A stretch of 64,000 nt of DNA from BCD1 sp965230565 (GCA_965230565.1 CBDDLH010000007.1:124001-188000); one strand, 5' to 3'; positions 44,761 to 54,249 are shown, counted from the stretch's first letter. Notes: generated by a model from the letters alone, not told the origin. Translations and numbers: made by a program.

Positions 44761-46482
44761 ATGCCAAAAATTAGCAGATTCACCTTTTTCCTGCTGATCG
44801 CCTTTGTTTTCGGGGCCTCAGCCTGTAAAAAAAATTTTCCGACTCCACCGTATGATGCTTCAAAGAGTACTTTAAGTGATACTGCGATGGTCGTTTCTGC
44901 CCATCCTTTAGCCTCACAAGTCGGGTTGGATATCTTAAAAAAAGGTGGAAATGCTGTAGATGCAACCATTGCCGTACAATTTGCCCTTGCAGTGGTTTTT
45001 CCCAGAGCAGGTAATATCGGAGGAGGAGGTTTTATGGTCGTCAGGACCAATGACGGAGAGATCAATGCACTGGATTACCGTGAAAAAGCTCCGGCAGAGG
45101 CTGATAGAAACATGTACCTGGATGAAAATGGAGATGTCATCAAAGACCTTAGCATCCTCGGACATCTTGCCGCAGGAGTGCCAGGAACAGTAGCCGGTCT
45201 ATTTGCGGCCCATGAAAAATACGGTAGCTTGCCTATGGAAGATCTCATCAATCCTGCCATAGAATTAGCCAACAGTGGTTTTGGCGTATCTGAAACAGAA
45301 GCCAACAGGTTGAATAAATACATGGAATACATGGAAAAGGTAAATGACACGCCCAATGCCTTCATGAAAAAGGAAAAATGGAAAGCGGGAGACCGATTAC
45401 ACCAACCTGAACTTGCCCATACGCTGGAACTGATCAGGGATAATGGAAAAGCCGGGTTTTACAAAGGAGAAACAGCTCTAAAGATCGTAGCAGAAATGGA
45501 AAGTGGTCAAGGTATCATTAGTTTGGAAGATCTCCAAAACTACGAAGCTGCCTGGAGAACGCCGATAACCATGCATTATAAAAATTACAGCATGATTTCC
45601 ATGCCACCTGCTTCAAGTGGCGGCGTTGCCCTTGGTCAAATGTTGGAAATGGTGGAGCCCTACCCTATTGATCTGCTCGGATTCCACTCCAAGGAAACCA
45701 TTCACCTAATGGCAGAGATCGAAAGACGGGTTTATTCCGACAGAGCCCTGCACCTCGGGGATATGGATTTTTATGATGTCCCTGTTGAAGCATTGATGGA
45801 CAGTGTCTACATTGCAGAAAGAATGAGTGATTTCACCATGGATTCCGTAACCAGTAGCGAATCGATACACGCCGGAGATTTTGAATTGGTGATGGAAAGT
45901 TTTGAAACGACTCATACCTCAGTAGTTGACAAAGATGGAAATGCCACCTCTGTAACGACCACCCTAAACTCCAATTATGGTTGTAAGGTGGTAGTAGATG
46001 GAGCCGGTTTCTTTCTGAACAATGAAATGGACGACTTCAGTGCCAAACCGGGGGTACCCAATCAATTCGGACTGGTCGGTGCAGAGGCCAATGCCATCGA
46101 ACCCGGCAAAAGAATGCTCAGTTCCATGACCCCAACCATTTTCGAAAAAGATGGTGAATTATTTATGGTTCTGGGGGCGCCTGGCGGCTCGACCATCATC
46201 ACAGCTGTTTATCAGGTATTTTTGAATGTTGTGGAATTTGATATGCCGCTTGATGAAGCTGTTGCTGCCAAGAGATTCCATCATCAATGGTTGCCGGATG
46301 AGATCCTGATCGAAGAGGAAACGCTGACAGAGGATCAGCAGCAGGAATTGATGCAACTGGGTCACACCTTTCGGGAAGTTAAAAGAATGGCTGTGGTCAA
46401 AGCCATTCAGGTTTTGGACAACGGGCAGTTGCAGGGAGCAGGAGATCCAAGGAATCCGGATGATTCGGCTGTGGGGTATTGA
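44761..46482 (+). CDS. ggt: Gamma-glutamyltransferase lipoprotein
   Basis: The 573-residue Ntn-hydrolase removes or transfers the gamma-glutamyl group of glutathione-like thiols. A lipobox (GASAC, Cys22) marks a lipoprotein, so the enzyme acts in the envelope. The catalytic core is complete: SAHPLASQVGLDILKKGGNAVDA, GNIGGGGFMVV and ALDYREKAP. The self-processing site Thr383 lies in ETTHTSVVD, where the small subunit begins. NNEMDDFSAKPG, RMLSSMTPTI and GAPGGSTIITAVYQ follow. Because the cell also has bshC, the physiological substrate may not be glutathione. A strong terminator follows. Confidence 0.95.
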   Translation: MPKISRFTFFLLIAFVFGASACKKNFPTPPYDASKSTLSDTAMVVSAHPLASQVGLDILKKGGNAVDATIAVQFALAVVFPRAGNIGGGGFMVVRTNDGEINALDYREKAPAEADRNMYLDENGDVIKDLSILGHLAAGVPGTVAGLFAAHEKYGSLPMEDLINPAIELANSGFGVSETEANRLNKYMEYMEKVNDTPNAFMKKEKWKAGDRLHQPELAHTLELIRDNGKAGFYKGETALKIVAEMESGQGIISLEDLQNYEAAWRTPITMHYKNYSMISMPPASSGGVALGQMLEMVEPYPIDLLGFHSKETIHLMAEIERRVYSDRALHLGDMDFYDVPVEALMDSVYIAERMSDFTMDSVTSSESIHAGDFELVMESFETTHTSVVDKDGNATSVTTTLNSNYGCKVVVDGAGFFLNNEMDDFSAKPGVPNQFGLVGAEANAIEPGKRMLSSMTPTIFEKDGELFMVLGAPGGSTIITAVYQVFLNVVEFDMPLDEAVAAKRFHHQWLPDEILIEEETLTEDQQQELMQLGHTFREVKRMAVVKAIQVLDNGQLQGAGDPRNPDDSAVGY

Positions 46483-46492
46483 TCAGGTAGGA

Positions 46493-46540
46493 TAAAAAAA
46501 GCGCTTTGGAAATTAGTTTTCCAAAGCGCTTTGAATTTTT
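46493..46540 (+). terminator. Terminator after ggt
   Basis: AAAGCGCTTTGGAAA / TTTTCCAAAGCGCTTT with loop TTAG, followed by TTTTT. The stem is strong and also has an A run on the left, so it is likely bidirectional. Confidence 0.82.
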
Positions 46541-46557
46541 AGTTCACTATGTGATCA

Positions 46558-46797
46558 TTAATTCGTAGGAATAAGATTTTTTCCTGTTTCAACAGCCTTT
46601 TGAATTAAACGGATATCAACAAATGGTGTGACTTTTTCACCATCATCATATTCATCTGACTGAATATACCCGGAATTCCCAAGAACTGTTTCATTTTTGT
46701 CGACGGCTGGTTGTTGCGTATTTACATAAACATAACAGAAGATACTTACAACCGCCAGGATCAAATAGAGTGCGTGTTTGGCGTTTAAGTTTTTCAT
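46558..46797 (-). CDS. Small hypothetical membrane-anchored protein
   Basis: The 79-residue protein has an N-terminal hydrophobic helix (ALYLILAVVSIFCYVYV) and an acidic soluble tail. No family is recognised. Support is the clean Met start, the membrane helix and the terminator just beyond the stop, shared with ggt. It could be a small inner-membrane peptide. Confidence 0.5.
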   Translation of the reverse strand: MKNLNAKHALYLILAVVSIFCYVYVNTQQPAVDKNETVLGNSGYIQSDEYDDGEKVTPFVDIRLIQKAVETGKNLIPTN

Positions 46798-47094
46798 TAC
46801 TACAGGTGATAAATTTAAGGTTGTCCAAAAGTCACATAAATGTAACGAAATTCTACCAATTAAGTTGCTTTTATCGACGATTGGAATGATTTACGCTATA
46901 AAGACGACCTGAAAAGGAAAAGGTTGCAGGAAAATTCAAATTTACTAGTCTTTTTTTGTCTTAAAAGGAATATTCCTATAGCGGTTCTCATCATTTGGGA
47001 GGCAGCAATGGATCGGCAATCACATAACAATATCAAAAATGCTGATTGATTCCTAATTTCTACCCTTATGTTGACCGATCATCCTGATCACTTT

Positions 47095-47799
47095 TTACAC
47101 CATAAACTGCCCTCCCCTCTCTACAAGTGACTGATATTTTCTTTTGTTAAAAGTATAAAGGAAAGCCCCTTTACGGGAAGTACTTTTATCCTTTTCATCC
47201 AGCTTTTTAAGTACCTGCAGGGAAAGGATCTTTTTTCTAAAATTCCTGGAATCAAAGGATTGCTGATAAATGGCCTCATAGAGTTTTTGCAGTTGAGGCA
47301 AAGTAAACTTCTTCGGCAATAATTCAAATCCGATGGGACGATATCGTGCTTTTCTCCGCAATTTATCCAGGGCGTCCTCAATCATTAAGTTATGATCGAG
47401 GATGAGTTTTGGCACCTGCTCCAGGTCAAACCATTTGGCTTCATGGGTCTCTACGGTTTGTTCCTTTTTTTCATCCAGCCTTATGAGGGTAAAAAATGCC
47501 TGTGAGACTACCCTGGCCCCGGGATCACGGTCTACAAGACTGTAACAACCTAATTGCTCCATAAAAATTTCCTGTAACCCCGTATACTCTTCCAGAACCC
47601 TGACCGCCGCTGATTCTGCACTTTCATCAGGTTTCATAAAACTGCCAATTACCGACCATTCATTTTTAAAAGGCTCGACCTTCCTTTTGAACAATAATAG
47701 TTTTAATTTATCCTTATCAAAACCAAAGATGATACAATCAACCGCCAATAAAACCGGCAAGGCCTCTTCATAATAATTTTCTCTTGTTTGAAGCTTCAT
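47095..47799 (-). CDS. Nudix-fold transcriptional regulator (NrtR/AraR-like)
   Basis: The 234-residue protein has an N-terminal Nudix domain (about 15-145: VDCIIFGFDKDKLKLLLFKR, GSFMKPDESAESAAVRVLEE) and a C-terminal winged-helix domain (about 155-230: FELLPKKFTLPQLQKLYEAI, FDSRNFRKKILSLQVLKKL). This is the layout of the NrtR superfamily, whose Bacteroidota members include sugar regulators. The Nudix box is degenerate: the RE-x-x-EE block reads RVLEEYTGL, so two catalytic Glu are replaced by Val and Tyr. That favours a ligand sensor over a hydrolase. It is divergent from galE, with a palindrome between them. Confidence 0.88.
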   Translation of the reverse strand: MKLQTRENYYEEALPVLLAVDCIIFGFDKDKLKLLLFKRKVEPFKNEWSVIGSFMKPDESAESAAVRVLEEYTGLQEIFMEQLGCYSLVDRDPGARVVSQAFFTLIRLDEKKEQTVETHEAKWFDLEQVPKLILDHNLMIEDALDKLRRKARYRPIGFELLPKKFTLPQLQKLYEAIYQQSFDSRNFRKKILSLQVLKKLDEKDKSTSRKGAFLYTFNKRKYQSLVERGGQFMV

Positions 47800-47827
47800 A
47801 AAATTGTTTAAAAACTATGAATTGTCA

Positions 47828-47864
47828 AAAATAAACGTTTATTTTACATTTATAAAATAAACGT
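47828..47864. promoter_or_regulatory. Candidate operator of the gal regulator
   Basis: AAAATAAACGTTTATTTT (47828-47845) is a perfect 18-bp palindrome. A second half-site, AAAATAAACGT, lies at 47854-47864; the centres are 26 bp apart. Both lie in the 105-bp gap between the divergent Nudix-type regulator and galE. Confidence 0.6.
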
Positions 47865-47904
47865 AAATAATACGCTTATAAAATAATGCAAATATTCAAG
47901 TAGG

Positions 47905-48930
47905 ATGGCTAAAATATTGATAACAGGCGGAACGGGGTATATTGGATCTCATACAGCGGTCAGCCTGATAGAAAAAGGATATGAACCGGTAATAATTGAC
48001 AACCTCTGCAATTCTTCCAAAACAACACTGGACGGTATTGAAGCCATAACCGGAATCAACCCAGTTTTTGAACAAATTGAAATGCAGGATCCTGCCAGTC
48101 TCGACAATTTTTTCCAAAGCCATCCGGACATCAAGGCGGTCATTCACTTTGCCGCCTTGAAAGCAGTCGGTGAATCTGTAGAAAAGCCCGTTGAGTATTA
48201 CAAAAACAATTTAGGTTCCCTGTTAAACCTCGTATCTTCCATGCAAAAATATGGTGTGGGGAACCTGATCTTTTCTTCATCAGCTACGGTCTATGGTGAC
48301 CCGGACTCCTTGCCGATTATGGAGTTCCACCCGGTTAAGCCTGCCACGTCTCCTTATGGAAATACCAAAAAGATTTGTGAAGATATCATAAGAGATTCAG
48401 CTGGCGTGAATAAAAGTTTCCATGCGATTTCGTTGCGATACTTTAACCCCATTGGGGCTCATGAATCCGGAATGATCGGAGAGTTACCTCAAGGCATACC
48501 TAATAATTTAATGCCATTTATAACACAGACTGCCGCTGGAATCAGAAAAGAGCTAAAGGTATTTGGAGATGATTACAATACTCCCGACGGTACTGCGGTA
48601 AGAGATTACATTCACGTAGTGGATCTGGCCAATGCCCATGTAAAGGCTCTGGACCGTTTGATGAACGAAGAGCAGCAAGACAATTATGAAGTTTTCAATT
48701 TGGGAACCGGAAATGGATTCTCGGTCCTGGAAGTCATAAAATCCTTTGAAAAAACAAGTGGATTAAAACTCCCCTACCAGATTGTAGGCCGCAGATCTGG
48801 AGATGTTGAAGCGACTTATGCATCTACAGAACTTGCCAATGAAAAATTAAATTGGACAGCAGAAAGAACTTTAGACCAAATGACCGAATCTTCCTGGAAC
48901 TGGGAGAAGAAAGCGAGGAAGGTAGATTAG
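47905..48930 (+). CDS. galE: UDP-glucose 4-epimerase
   Basis: The 341-residue short-chain dehydrogenase-type enzyme interconverts UDP-galactose and UDP-glucose with tightly bound NAD. The N-terminal ITGGTGYIGSHTAVSL binds NAD. IHFAALKAVGES, the SSSATVYGDP block and the YxxxK pair in SPYGNTKKICEDII are the catalytic segments. SLRYFNPIGAH, DGTAVRDYIHVVDLANAHV and GRRSGDVEATYA are typical of galE. It heads a galE-galK-galT order, with galK starting 131 bp later after a GGCTAAGG-type repeat arm. Confidence 0.96.
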   Translation: MAKILITGGTGYIGSHTAVSLIEKGYEPVIIDNLCNSSKTTLDGIEAITGINPVFEQIEMQDPASLDNFFQSHPDIKAVIHFAALKAVGESVEKPVEYYKNNLGSLLNLVSSMQKYGVGNLIFSSSATVYGDPDSLPIMEFHPVKPATSPYGNTKKICEDIIRDSAGVNKSFHAISLRYFNPIGAHESGMIGELPQGIPNNLMPFITQTAAGIRKELKVFGDDYNTPDGTAVRDYIHVVDLANAHVKALDRLMNEEQQDNYEVFNLGTGNGFSVLEVIKSFEKTSGLKLPYQIVGRRSGDVEATYASTELANEKLNWTAERTLDQMTESSWNWEKKARKVD

Positions 48931-48938
48931 GTAAAAAT

Positions 48939-48963
48939 AGGCTAAGGCTAAGGCTGAGGCTGG
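48939..48963. repeat. GGCTAAGG-type repeat, single arm
   Basis: AGGCTAAGGCTAAGGCTGAGGC begins nine bases after the galE stop. No clear opposite arm is seen before galK. Confidence 0.55.
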
Positions 48964-49061
48964 AGATAAGAAAAATTTATTTGAATCCGAACATTTGAAG
49001 ATTCCAAAGAACCTATAGCCAAGGAAGCTGAAATAATTGAAAAAATCAAAACAACAATATC

Positions 49062-50201
49062 ATGAGTGATCAAAAAGCAACGATAAAATCAAAAGATTCC
49101 ATAACCGTACAATCTCCCGGAAGAATTAATATTATCGGCGAACATACGGATTACAATGATGGGTTTGTTTTTCCGGCGGCAGTTGATTTGGTGGTTAAGG
49201 TTCACCTGAAAAAGAATGGATCTGCACAGACAGCGAATATCACTGCCACTGACCTGAAAGAAAAATACACTATCGATCTCCAGAAATTTTCACCCATTGG
49301 TCCGGGTTGGCAAAATTATGTAATGGGGGTAATTGCAGAACTGCAAAAACTTGGAGCAAAAATAAGTGGTTTTGATGCCAGCTTTAGTGGTAATGTACCA
49401 ATTGGTGGAGGAATGAGTTCTTCGGCCGCACTGGAATGTAGTTTTGCCTATGCGCTAAACGAAGTATTTGATCTTGGTTTTTCAACTAATCAGTTAATCA
49501 AGGCTTCCCAAATGGCGGAACACAACTTTGTAGGTACAAAATGTGGCATCATGGATCAATTCGCCAGCATGATGGGAAAAAAGGACCAGGTGATTCTCCT
49601 GGATTGCAGAAGTCTTGAATACCAATACTTCCCTCTGGAATTGGGAGATTATCAAATTTTACTGCTGGATACCAATGTATCTCATTCACTGGCCAGTTCA
49701 GAATACAATACCCGGCGCTCTGAATGTGAAATCGGCGTTGCATACCTTAAGAAAGATCTGCCAGATATCAAAAACCTTCGAGACGTCACCCTTGAACAGC
49801 TTGAAGCCATGAAAGGTGATTTGGAAGAGGTGATTTATAAACGATGTCATCACGTAATTTCTGAAAACGAAAGAGTGATTAAGGCTACTGCTGCTCTTGA
49901 GAAAGGTGACCATCAATTATTGGGCGAACTGATTTACCAATCTCACTTCAGTCTTCAGCATGATTATGAGGTAAGTTGCCCGGAACTGGATTTTCTTGTC
50001 CAGCAAACACTTGATAAGGACTATGTTTTGGGAAGCCGCATGATGGGAGGAGGTTTTGGAGGATGTACCATTAACATTATTAAGAAAGATAAGGTGCAAA
50101 CCTTTATCGATCAGGCTTCAAAAAGCTATCAGGACAAATTTGGATTAGAACTTACTCCAATCATTACCAATATAGGTGATGGAACAAAATCTATTGGCTA
50201 A
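49062..50201 (+). CDS. galK: Galactokinase
   Basis: The 379-residue GHMP kinase phosphorylates galactose to galactose 1-phosphate with ATP. It has the galactokinase signature near the start (SPGRINIIGEHTDYNDGFVF), the ATP-binding GHMP motif GNVPIGGGMSSSAALE and FVGTKCGIMDQFASMMG. The C-terminal motif is GSRMMGGGFGGCTINII. The length is normal. galT starts 17 bp after its stop codon, so the two are co-transcribed, probably with galE. Confidence 0.96.
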   Translation: MSDQKATIKSKDSITVQSPGRINIIGEHTDYNDGFVFPAAVDLVVKVHLKKNGSAQTANITATDLKEKYTIDLQKFSPIGPGWQNYVMGVIAELQKLGAKISGFDASFSGNVPIGGGMSSSAALECSFAYALNEVFDLGFSTNQLIKASQMAEHNFVGTKCGIMDQFASMMGKKDQVILLDCRSLEYQYFPLELGDYQILLLDTNVSHSLASSEYNTRRSECEIGVAYLKKDLPDIKNLRDVTLEQLEAMKGDLEEVIYKRCHHVISENERVIKATAALEKGDHQLLGELIYQSHFSLQHDYEVSCPELDFLVQQTLDKDYVLGSRMMGGGFGGCTINIIKKDKVQTFIDQASKSYQDKFGLELTPIITNIGDGTKSIG

Positions 50202-50218
50202 CACAAATTCAAACCATC

Positions 50219-51235
50219 ATGCTCGATTTTTCGAACGACACCCATCGAAGGTTCAATATACTTAACGGAGAATGGGTTTTAGTCTCTCCACACAGGACTA
50301 AACGGCCGTGGCAAGGCAAGGTAGAACAATTACCGCCACAAAAGCGACCATCATATGATCCGACCTGTTACCTGTGTCCAGGCAACGAAAGAGCCGGAGG
50401 AGCCATAACGCCTGAATATGAGGACACTTACGTTTTCACAAATGATTTTGCGGCCCTGATTCAAGACAGTGGTAATGACAATTTTGAGAAAGGTCTTTTA
50501 AAAGCCAAAGGCGAACAAGGCATTTGCAGGGTTATTTGTTTTTCCAAAGATCATTCACTGACGATCCCGGAAATGAGCGTGCAAGCCATTGGAAAGGTTG
50601 TCGAACTCTGGATTAAGGAATACCTTGAACTGGGAAGTAAGCCCTTTATCAACCATGTTCAAATTTTTGAAAACAAGGGTTCCATTATGGGATGTAGTAA
50701 TCCTCACCCACATGGACAGATATGGGCTCAAAGTTCCATTCCAGGAGAAGCGGCTAAAAAATCCAGGGAGCAATTGGCATACTGGAATACAAACGGAAAA
50801 AGTTTACTATTACAATATCTTGAGGAGGAAATTGAAGCTCAGGAAAGGATTGTTTGTGAAAATGAAGATTTTGTGGCTCTCGTTCCTTTTTGGGCATTAT
50901 GGCCCTACGAAGCATTGATCATCCCTCGCAGACATATGCAGCATATTGGCCAAATGTCTGTGACAGAACAAAAGTCTTTTGCTTCTATTATCAAGGATCT
51001 CACCCAACGATATGATCGGGTTTTTGATACTTCTTTCCCCTATTCTTCCGGAATCCACCAAAGCCCAACAGACGGCCGGGATCATCCGGAGTGGCATTTC
51101 CATATGGCGTTTTATCCACCATTACTCAGGTCAGCTACGGTAAAAAAATTCATGGTGGGTTATGAAATGTTCGGAGAAGCCCAAAGAGATATCACAGCAG
51201 AAATGGCTGCAGCCAGGCTTAGAGAGCTTGGGTAA
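50219..51235 (+). CDS. galT: Galactose-1-phosphate uridylyltransferase
   Basis: The 338-residue HIT-superfamily enzyme moves UMP from UDP-glucose to galactose 1-phosphate. The zinc-site cysteines are in DPTCYLCPGNERAGG. The active-site His-x-His is in SNPHPHGQIWAQ. HRRFNILNGEWVLVSPHRTK starts the protein. LIIPRRHMQHI and HPEWHFHMAFYPPLLRS come near the end. It completes the Leloir pathway with galK and galE. Its start lies 17 bp after galK. Confidence 0.96.
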   Translation: MLDFSNDTHRRFNILNGEWVLVSPHRTKRPWQGKVEQLPPQKRPSYDPTCYLCPGNERAGGAITPEYEDTYVFTNDFAALIQDSGNDNFEKGLLKAKGEQGICRVICFSKDHSLTIPEMSVQAIGKVVELWIKEYLELGSKPFINHVQIFENKGSIMGCSNPHPHGQIWAQSSIPGEAAKKSREQLAYWNTNGKSLLLQYLEEEIEAQERIVCENEDFVALVPFWALWPYEALIIPRRHMQHIGQMSVTEQKSFASIIKDLTQRYDRVFDTSFPYSSGIHQSPTDGRDHPEWHFHMAFYPPLLRSATVKKFMVGYEMFGEAQRDITAEMAAARLRELG

Positions 51236-51888
51236 CGGATAAGGTTTGATGTGGTTTCATATTAGTAGGAGGACAAAATTAGTTTAAATGAAAAGTTACC
51301 TTATCACAAATTATTTTAACCACAGAGCCTGTCCCGTACCAAAGGTCGGGAGGACACTGAGAAGGCACAGCGAACACAGAGATCTAGGTATAACTCCTTG
51401 AACCATTTGAAACTAATTCTGTCCAAATACTTTGTTTGACATCGTTTGACATTGTCCCGACACTACGTGTTTCCCACCGGCACGTTGTGCACGGTACAGG
51501 CTTTCGGCGGGAACCTGTCCGCGGCAAATTTGCCGGGATCTCCCGTTGGTCGATTTGATATTGTTCGGATATGGACTGAGGGCATTCTCCTCCAATTGGT
51601 TGAAGATAGGCGAAAGAAAACAGAAATAATGTCAAACCGACCAACCATAAATACCAAATGCATTGTCTGGTACAAATAAATGGAATGCCGATAGTTTTTG
51701 GTGTACCCCTTTCTATTCGCAATCCGTAGGTAAAAAAGGTTCGCAGAAAATATCCCCTATGCAACCAATTGTTAATTTTCCCCATTCTTAAAAACGTAAG
51801 CCACCTCATACGTTATTGAACTGTCATTTTATCCCATGCCGGTTATTCCTTTTAATGAAACTAAACACAACTAAATAACCTATTACTT
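51236..51888. other. Long intergenic region with repeat-like GC-rich stretch
   Basis: About 650 bp between galT and the TonB receptor. A CACAGAG-rich stretch (about 51322-51380) contains a small TCCCG/CGGGA hairpin. A GC-rich block (about 51455-51560) holds palindromic pieces (CGGCAAATTTGCCG, GCACGTTGTGC). TTTGACATCGTTTGACATTG at about 51435 is a short direct repeat. The minus-strand frame 51384-51809 over this block does not look like a real protein. Confidence 0.5.
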
Positions 51889-54249
51889 ATGCAAAAAACG
51901 CTCTCTACCCTACTGTTGCTTATCCTGGCGACGGTAGCATTCTCTCAAAATTTTACCATCAGCGGTTATATCGAAGAAGCCTCTTCCGGGGAAAAACTGA
52001 TTTCCGCTAATGTTTACGACATCAAATCCGGAAACGGAACAATCACCAACACCTACGGCTTTTTCAGCCTGACACTGCCCAGAGATTCTGTTGAACTGAC
52101 TTTTTCGTACATCGGCTACCAGTCACAAACTTTAAAAGTATTTTTAGATAAAGACATTAGCCAGACCATCCAACTGGAACCCTATTTGGAATTAAGTGAG
52201 GTAGAAGTCGTGGCGGAAAGACTGGAAAAAATTGAAGAATCCAGTCAAATGAGCCAGGTGGATATCCCGGTTGATCAAATCAAGAAACTTCCCGCTTTAC
52301 TCGGTGAAGTGGATGTTTTAAAAACCCTGCAATTACTTCCAGGTGTACAATCCGGCGGTGAAGGCCAAAGCGGGCTATATGTCCGTGGTGGCAGCCCCGA
52401 TCAGAATCTGGTGTTATTGGATGGAGTCCCGGTCTATAATGTGTCTCACCTTTTGGGTATCTTTTCTGTTTTTAATGCAGATGCCATCAAAAATGTCACC
52501 TTGACCAAAGGTGGATTTCCTGCCAGGTTTGGCGGAAGATTGTCTTCTGTTCTGGAGATCAACATGAAGGAAGGCAATATGGAGGAATTCCACGGGGAAG
52601 GTTCTATTGGTCTGATTTCTTCAAAATTTGCGCTGGAAGGTCCCATCAGAAAAGGAAGTACATCCTTTCTCGTCTCAGGCCGCCGAACCTATGCGGATCT
52701 GATATTCCGGCCATTTATCAATGCTTTTGCCCAAAGCGAAGGAGTAAAAACAAAGATCAAAGCTCACTTTTATGACCTGAATGCAAAAGTCCAGCACAAA
52801 TTCAATGACAAACACCGACTGTACCTGAGTGTTTATTCGGGAGCGGATGTTTTCTACAATAAATTTGAGGAGGACGAAGACATTTTTGAAGGTGGAATCG
52901 ATTGGGGGAATACCATTGCAGCATTGAGATGGAATTATCAGATCAGCAATAAACTTTTCGCCAACACTACCTTGACCTACAGTAATTACGACATCAATTT
53001 TCTGGCAGCCACTGAATTCAATGACGGGGATAATACCGAAAAATTCTCCGCCAGATACCTGTCGGGAATCGAAGACTTTGCCGCCAAAGTAGACTTTGAT
53101 TTCATTCCTGTTCCCAATCACTATATTCGATTTGGAGCAAGCGCTACACATCATACATACCGCCCCGGGGCATTGGCTCTAAAAGGAAGCGATGGCACCT
53201 TTGAACTCGATACTTTAATCGGATCCCAGAATGCCTATTCCATGGAATACAGCGCCTATATTGAGGATGATATCCGATTGGGTGCCTTTAAGGCAAATGT
53301 CGGGGTTCATGCCTCGGCTTTTAATACAGATGGACAATGGTACACCTCGATTCAGCCCAGGTTGGGAATGCGTTACCTGTTGAGCAATAACCTGGCCATA
53401 AAAGGTTCCTTTGCCACGATGACTCAGTACATCAATTTATTGACCTTTGAAGGGCTTAGCCTGCCTTCTGATCTTTGGGTGCCGAGTACCGAAAAAGTAA
53501 AACCTCAAAATTCCTGGCAGGCCGCCCTGGGCTTTGCGAGAACTTTTAACAATAAATACGAAGTAAGCATTGAAGGGTTTTACAAAGAAATGAAGAACGT
53601 AATAGCTTATAAAGAAGGGGCGAGCTTCCTCTTTGGCCTCGAAAATGACTGGCAGGAAAAAGTGACGCAGGGCAATGGAGAAGCCTATGGGATAGAGGTA
53701 TTCCTTCAGAAAAAGAAAGGCCGTACCACCGGATGGATCGGCTATACGCTCAGCTGGAACTATCGGCAATTTGACGAACTCAATGGCGGACGCCGATATC
53801 CATTCCGGTATGACCGCAGACATGACATTTCCGTAGCAGTGATCCATGAAATAAACGATAATATTTCTCTCTCCGGAGCCTGGGTTTATGGTACCGGTAA
53901 CGCGGTTACCTTAAATGTATTCAGGTACCCAACCGATGTTTTCACCAGCGGGCCAGGAGGAGGAACACCCTATCTCTATTTTTATGAGATCGAATCAGGC
54001 GGACAGAAAAATGCGTTTAGAATGACCGATTACCACCGGCTGGATTTGAGTATTGAATTTCGCAAGAAGAAACCCAAGTACGAACGGGTTTGGACTATAG
54101 GCGCTTATAATGTTTACAATCATAATAACCCCTACTTCATGATCGCCTCTTCGGATTATGACCCGGATACAGACACCTCTGTCAGGAAATTCAAGGAAAT
54201 CAGCATTCTTCCGGTTATTCCTTCCGTTTCATTTGGCATTAAATTTTAG
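51889..54249 (+). CDS. TonB-dependent outer-membrane receptor
   Basis: The 786-residue protein has a Sec signal (ending AFSQ), then a carboxypeptidase-regulatory-like beta domain (about 22-100: FTISGYIEEASSGEKLISAN). A plug domain (about 115-230: VDVLKTLQLLPGVQSGGEGQ, YVRGGSPDQNLVLLDGVPVY) and a 22-strand barrel (to residue 786, ending SVSFGIKF) follow. Such receptors import a ligand across the outer membrane with TonB energy. No SusD follows. Instead a DUF4249 lipoprotein starts 36 bp later, a common partner pairing. The ligand is not predictable. Confidence 0.93.
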   Translation: MQKTLSTLLLLILATVAFSQNFTISGYIEEASSGEKLISANVYDIKSGNGTITNTYGFFSLTLPRDSVELTFSYIGYQSQTLKVFLDKDISQTIQLEPYLELSEVEVVAERLEKIEESSQMSQVDIPVDQIKKLPALLGEVDVLKTLQLLPGVQSGGEGQSGLYVRGGSPDQNLVLLDGVPVYNVSHLLGIFSVFNADAIKNVTLTKGGFPARFGGRLSSVLEINMKEGNMEEFHGEGSIGLISSKFALEGPIRKGSTSFLVSGRRTYADLIFRPFINAFAQSEGVKTKIKAHFYDLNAKVQHKFNDKHRLYLSVYSGADVFYNKFEEDEDIFEGGIDWGNTIAALRWNYQISNKLFANTTLTYSNYDINFLAATEFNDGDNTEKFSARYLSGIEDFAAKVDFDFIPVPNHYIRFGASATHHTYRPGALALKGSDGTFELDTLIGSQNAYSMEYSAYIEDDIRLGAFKANVGVHASAFNTDGQWYTSIQPRLGMRYLLSNNLAIKGSFATMTQYINLLTFEGLSLPSDLWVPSTEKVKPQNSWQAALGFARTFNNKYEVSIEGFYKEMKNVIAYKEGASFLFGLENDWQEKVTQGNGEAYGIEVFLQKKKGRTTGWIGYTLSWNYRQFDELNGGRRYPFRYDRRHDISVAVIHEINDNISLSGAWVYGTGNAVTLNVFRYPTDVFTSGPGGGTPYLYFYEIESGGQKNAFRMTDYHRLDLSIEFRKKKPKYERVWTIGAYNVYNHNNPYFMIASSDYDPDTDTSVRKFKEISILPVIPSVSFGIKF

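Noticed and set aside
51384..51809. A 141-codon minus-strand frame in the galT to TonB receptor gap
   Set aside because: It has odd composition, no recognisable domain and spans several short repeats. It could at most be a decayed gene.
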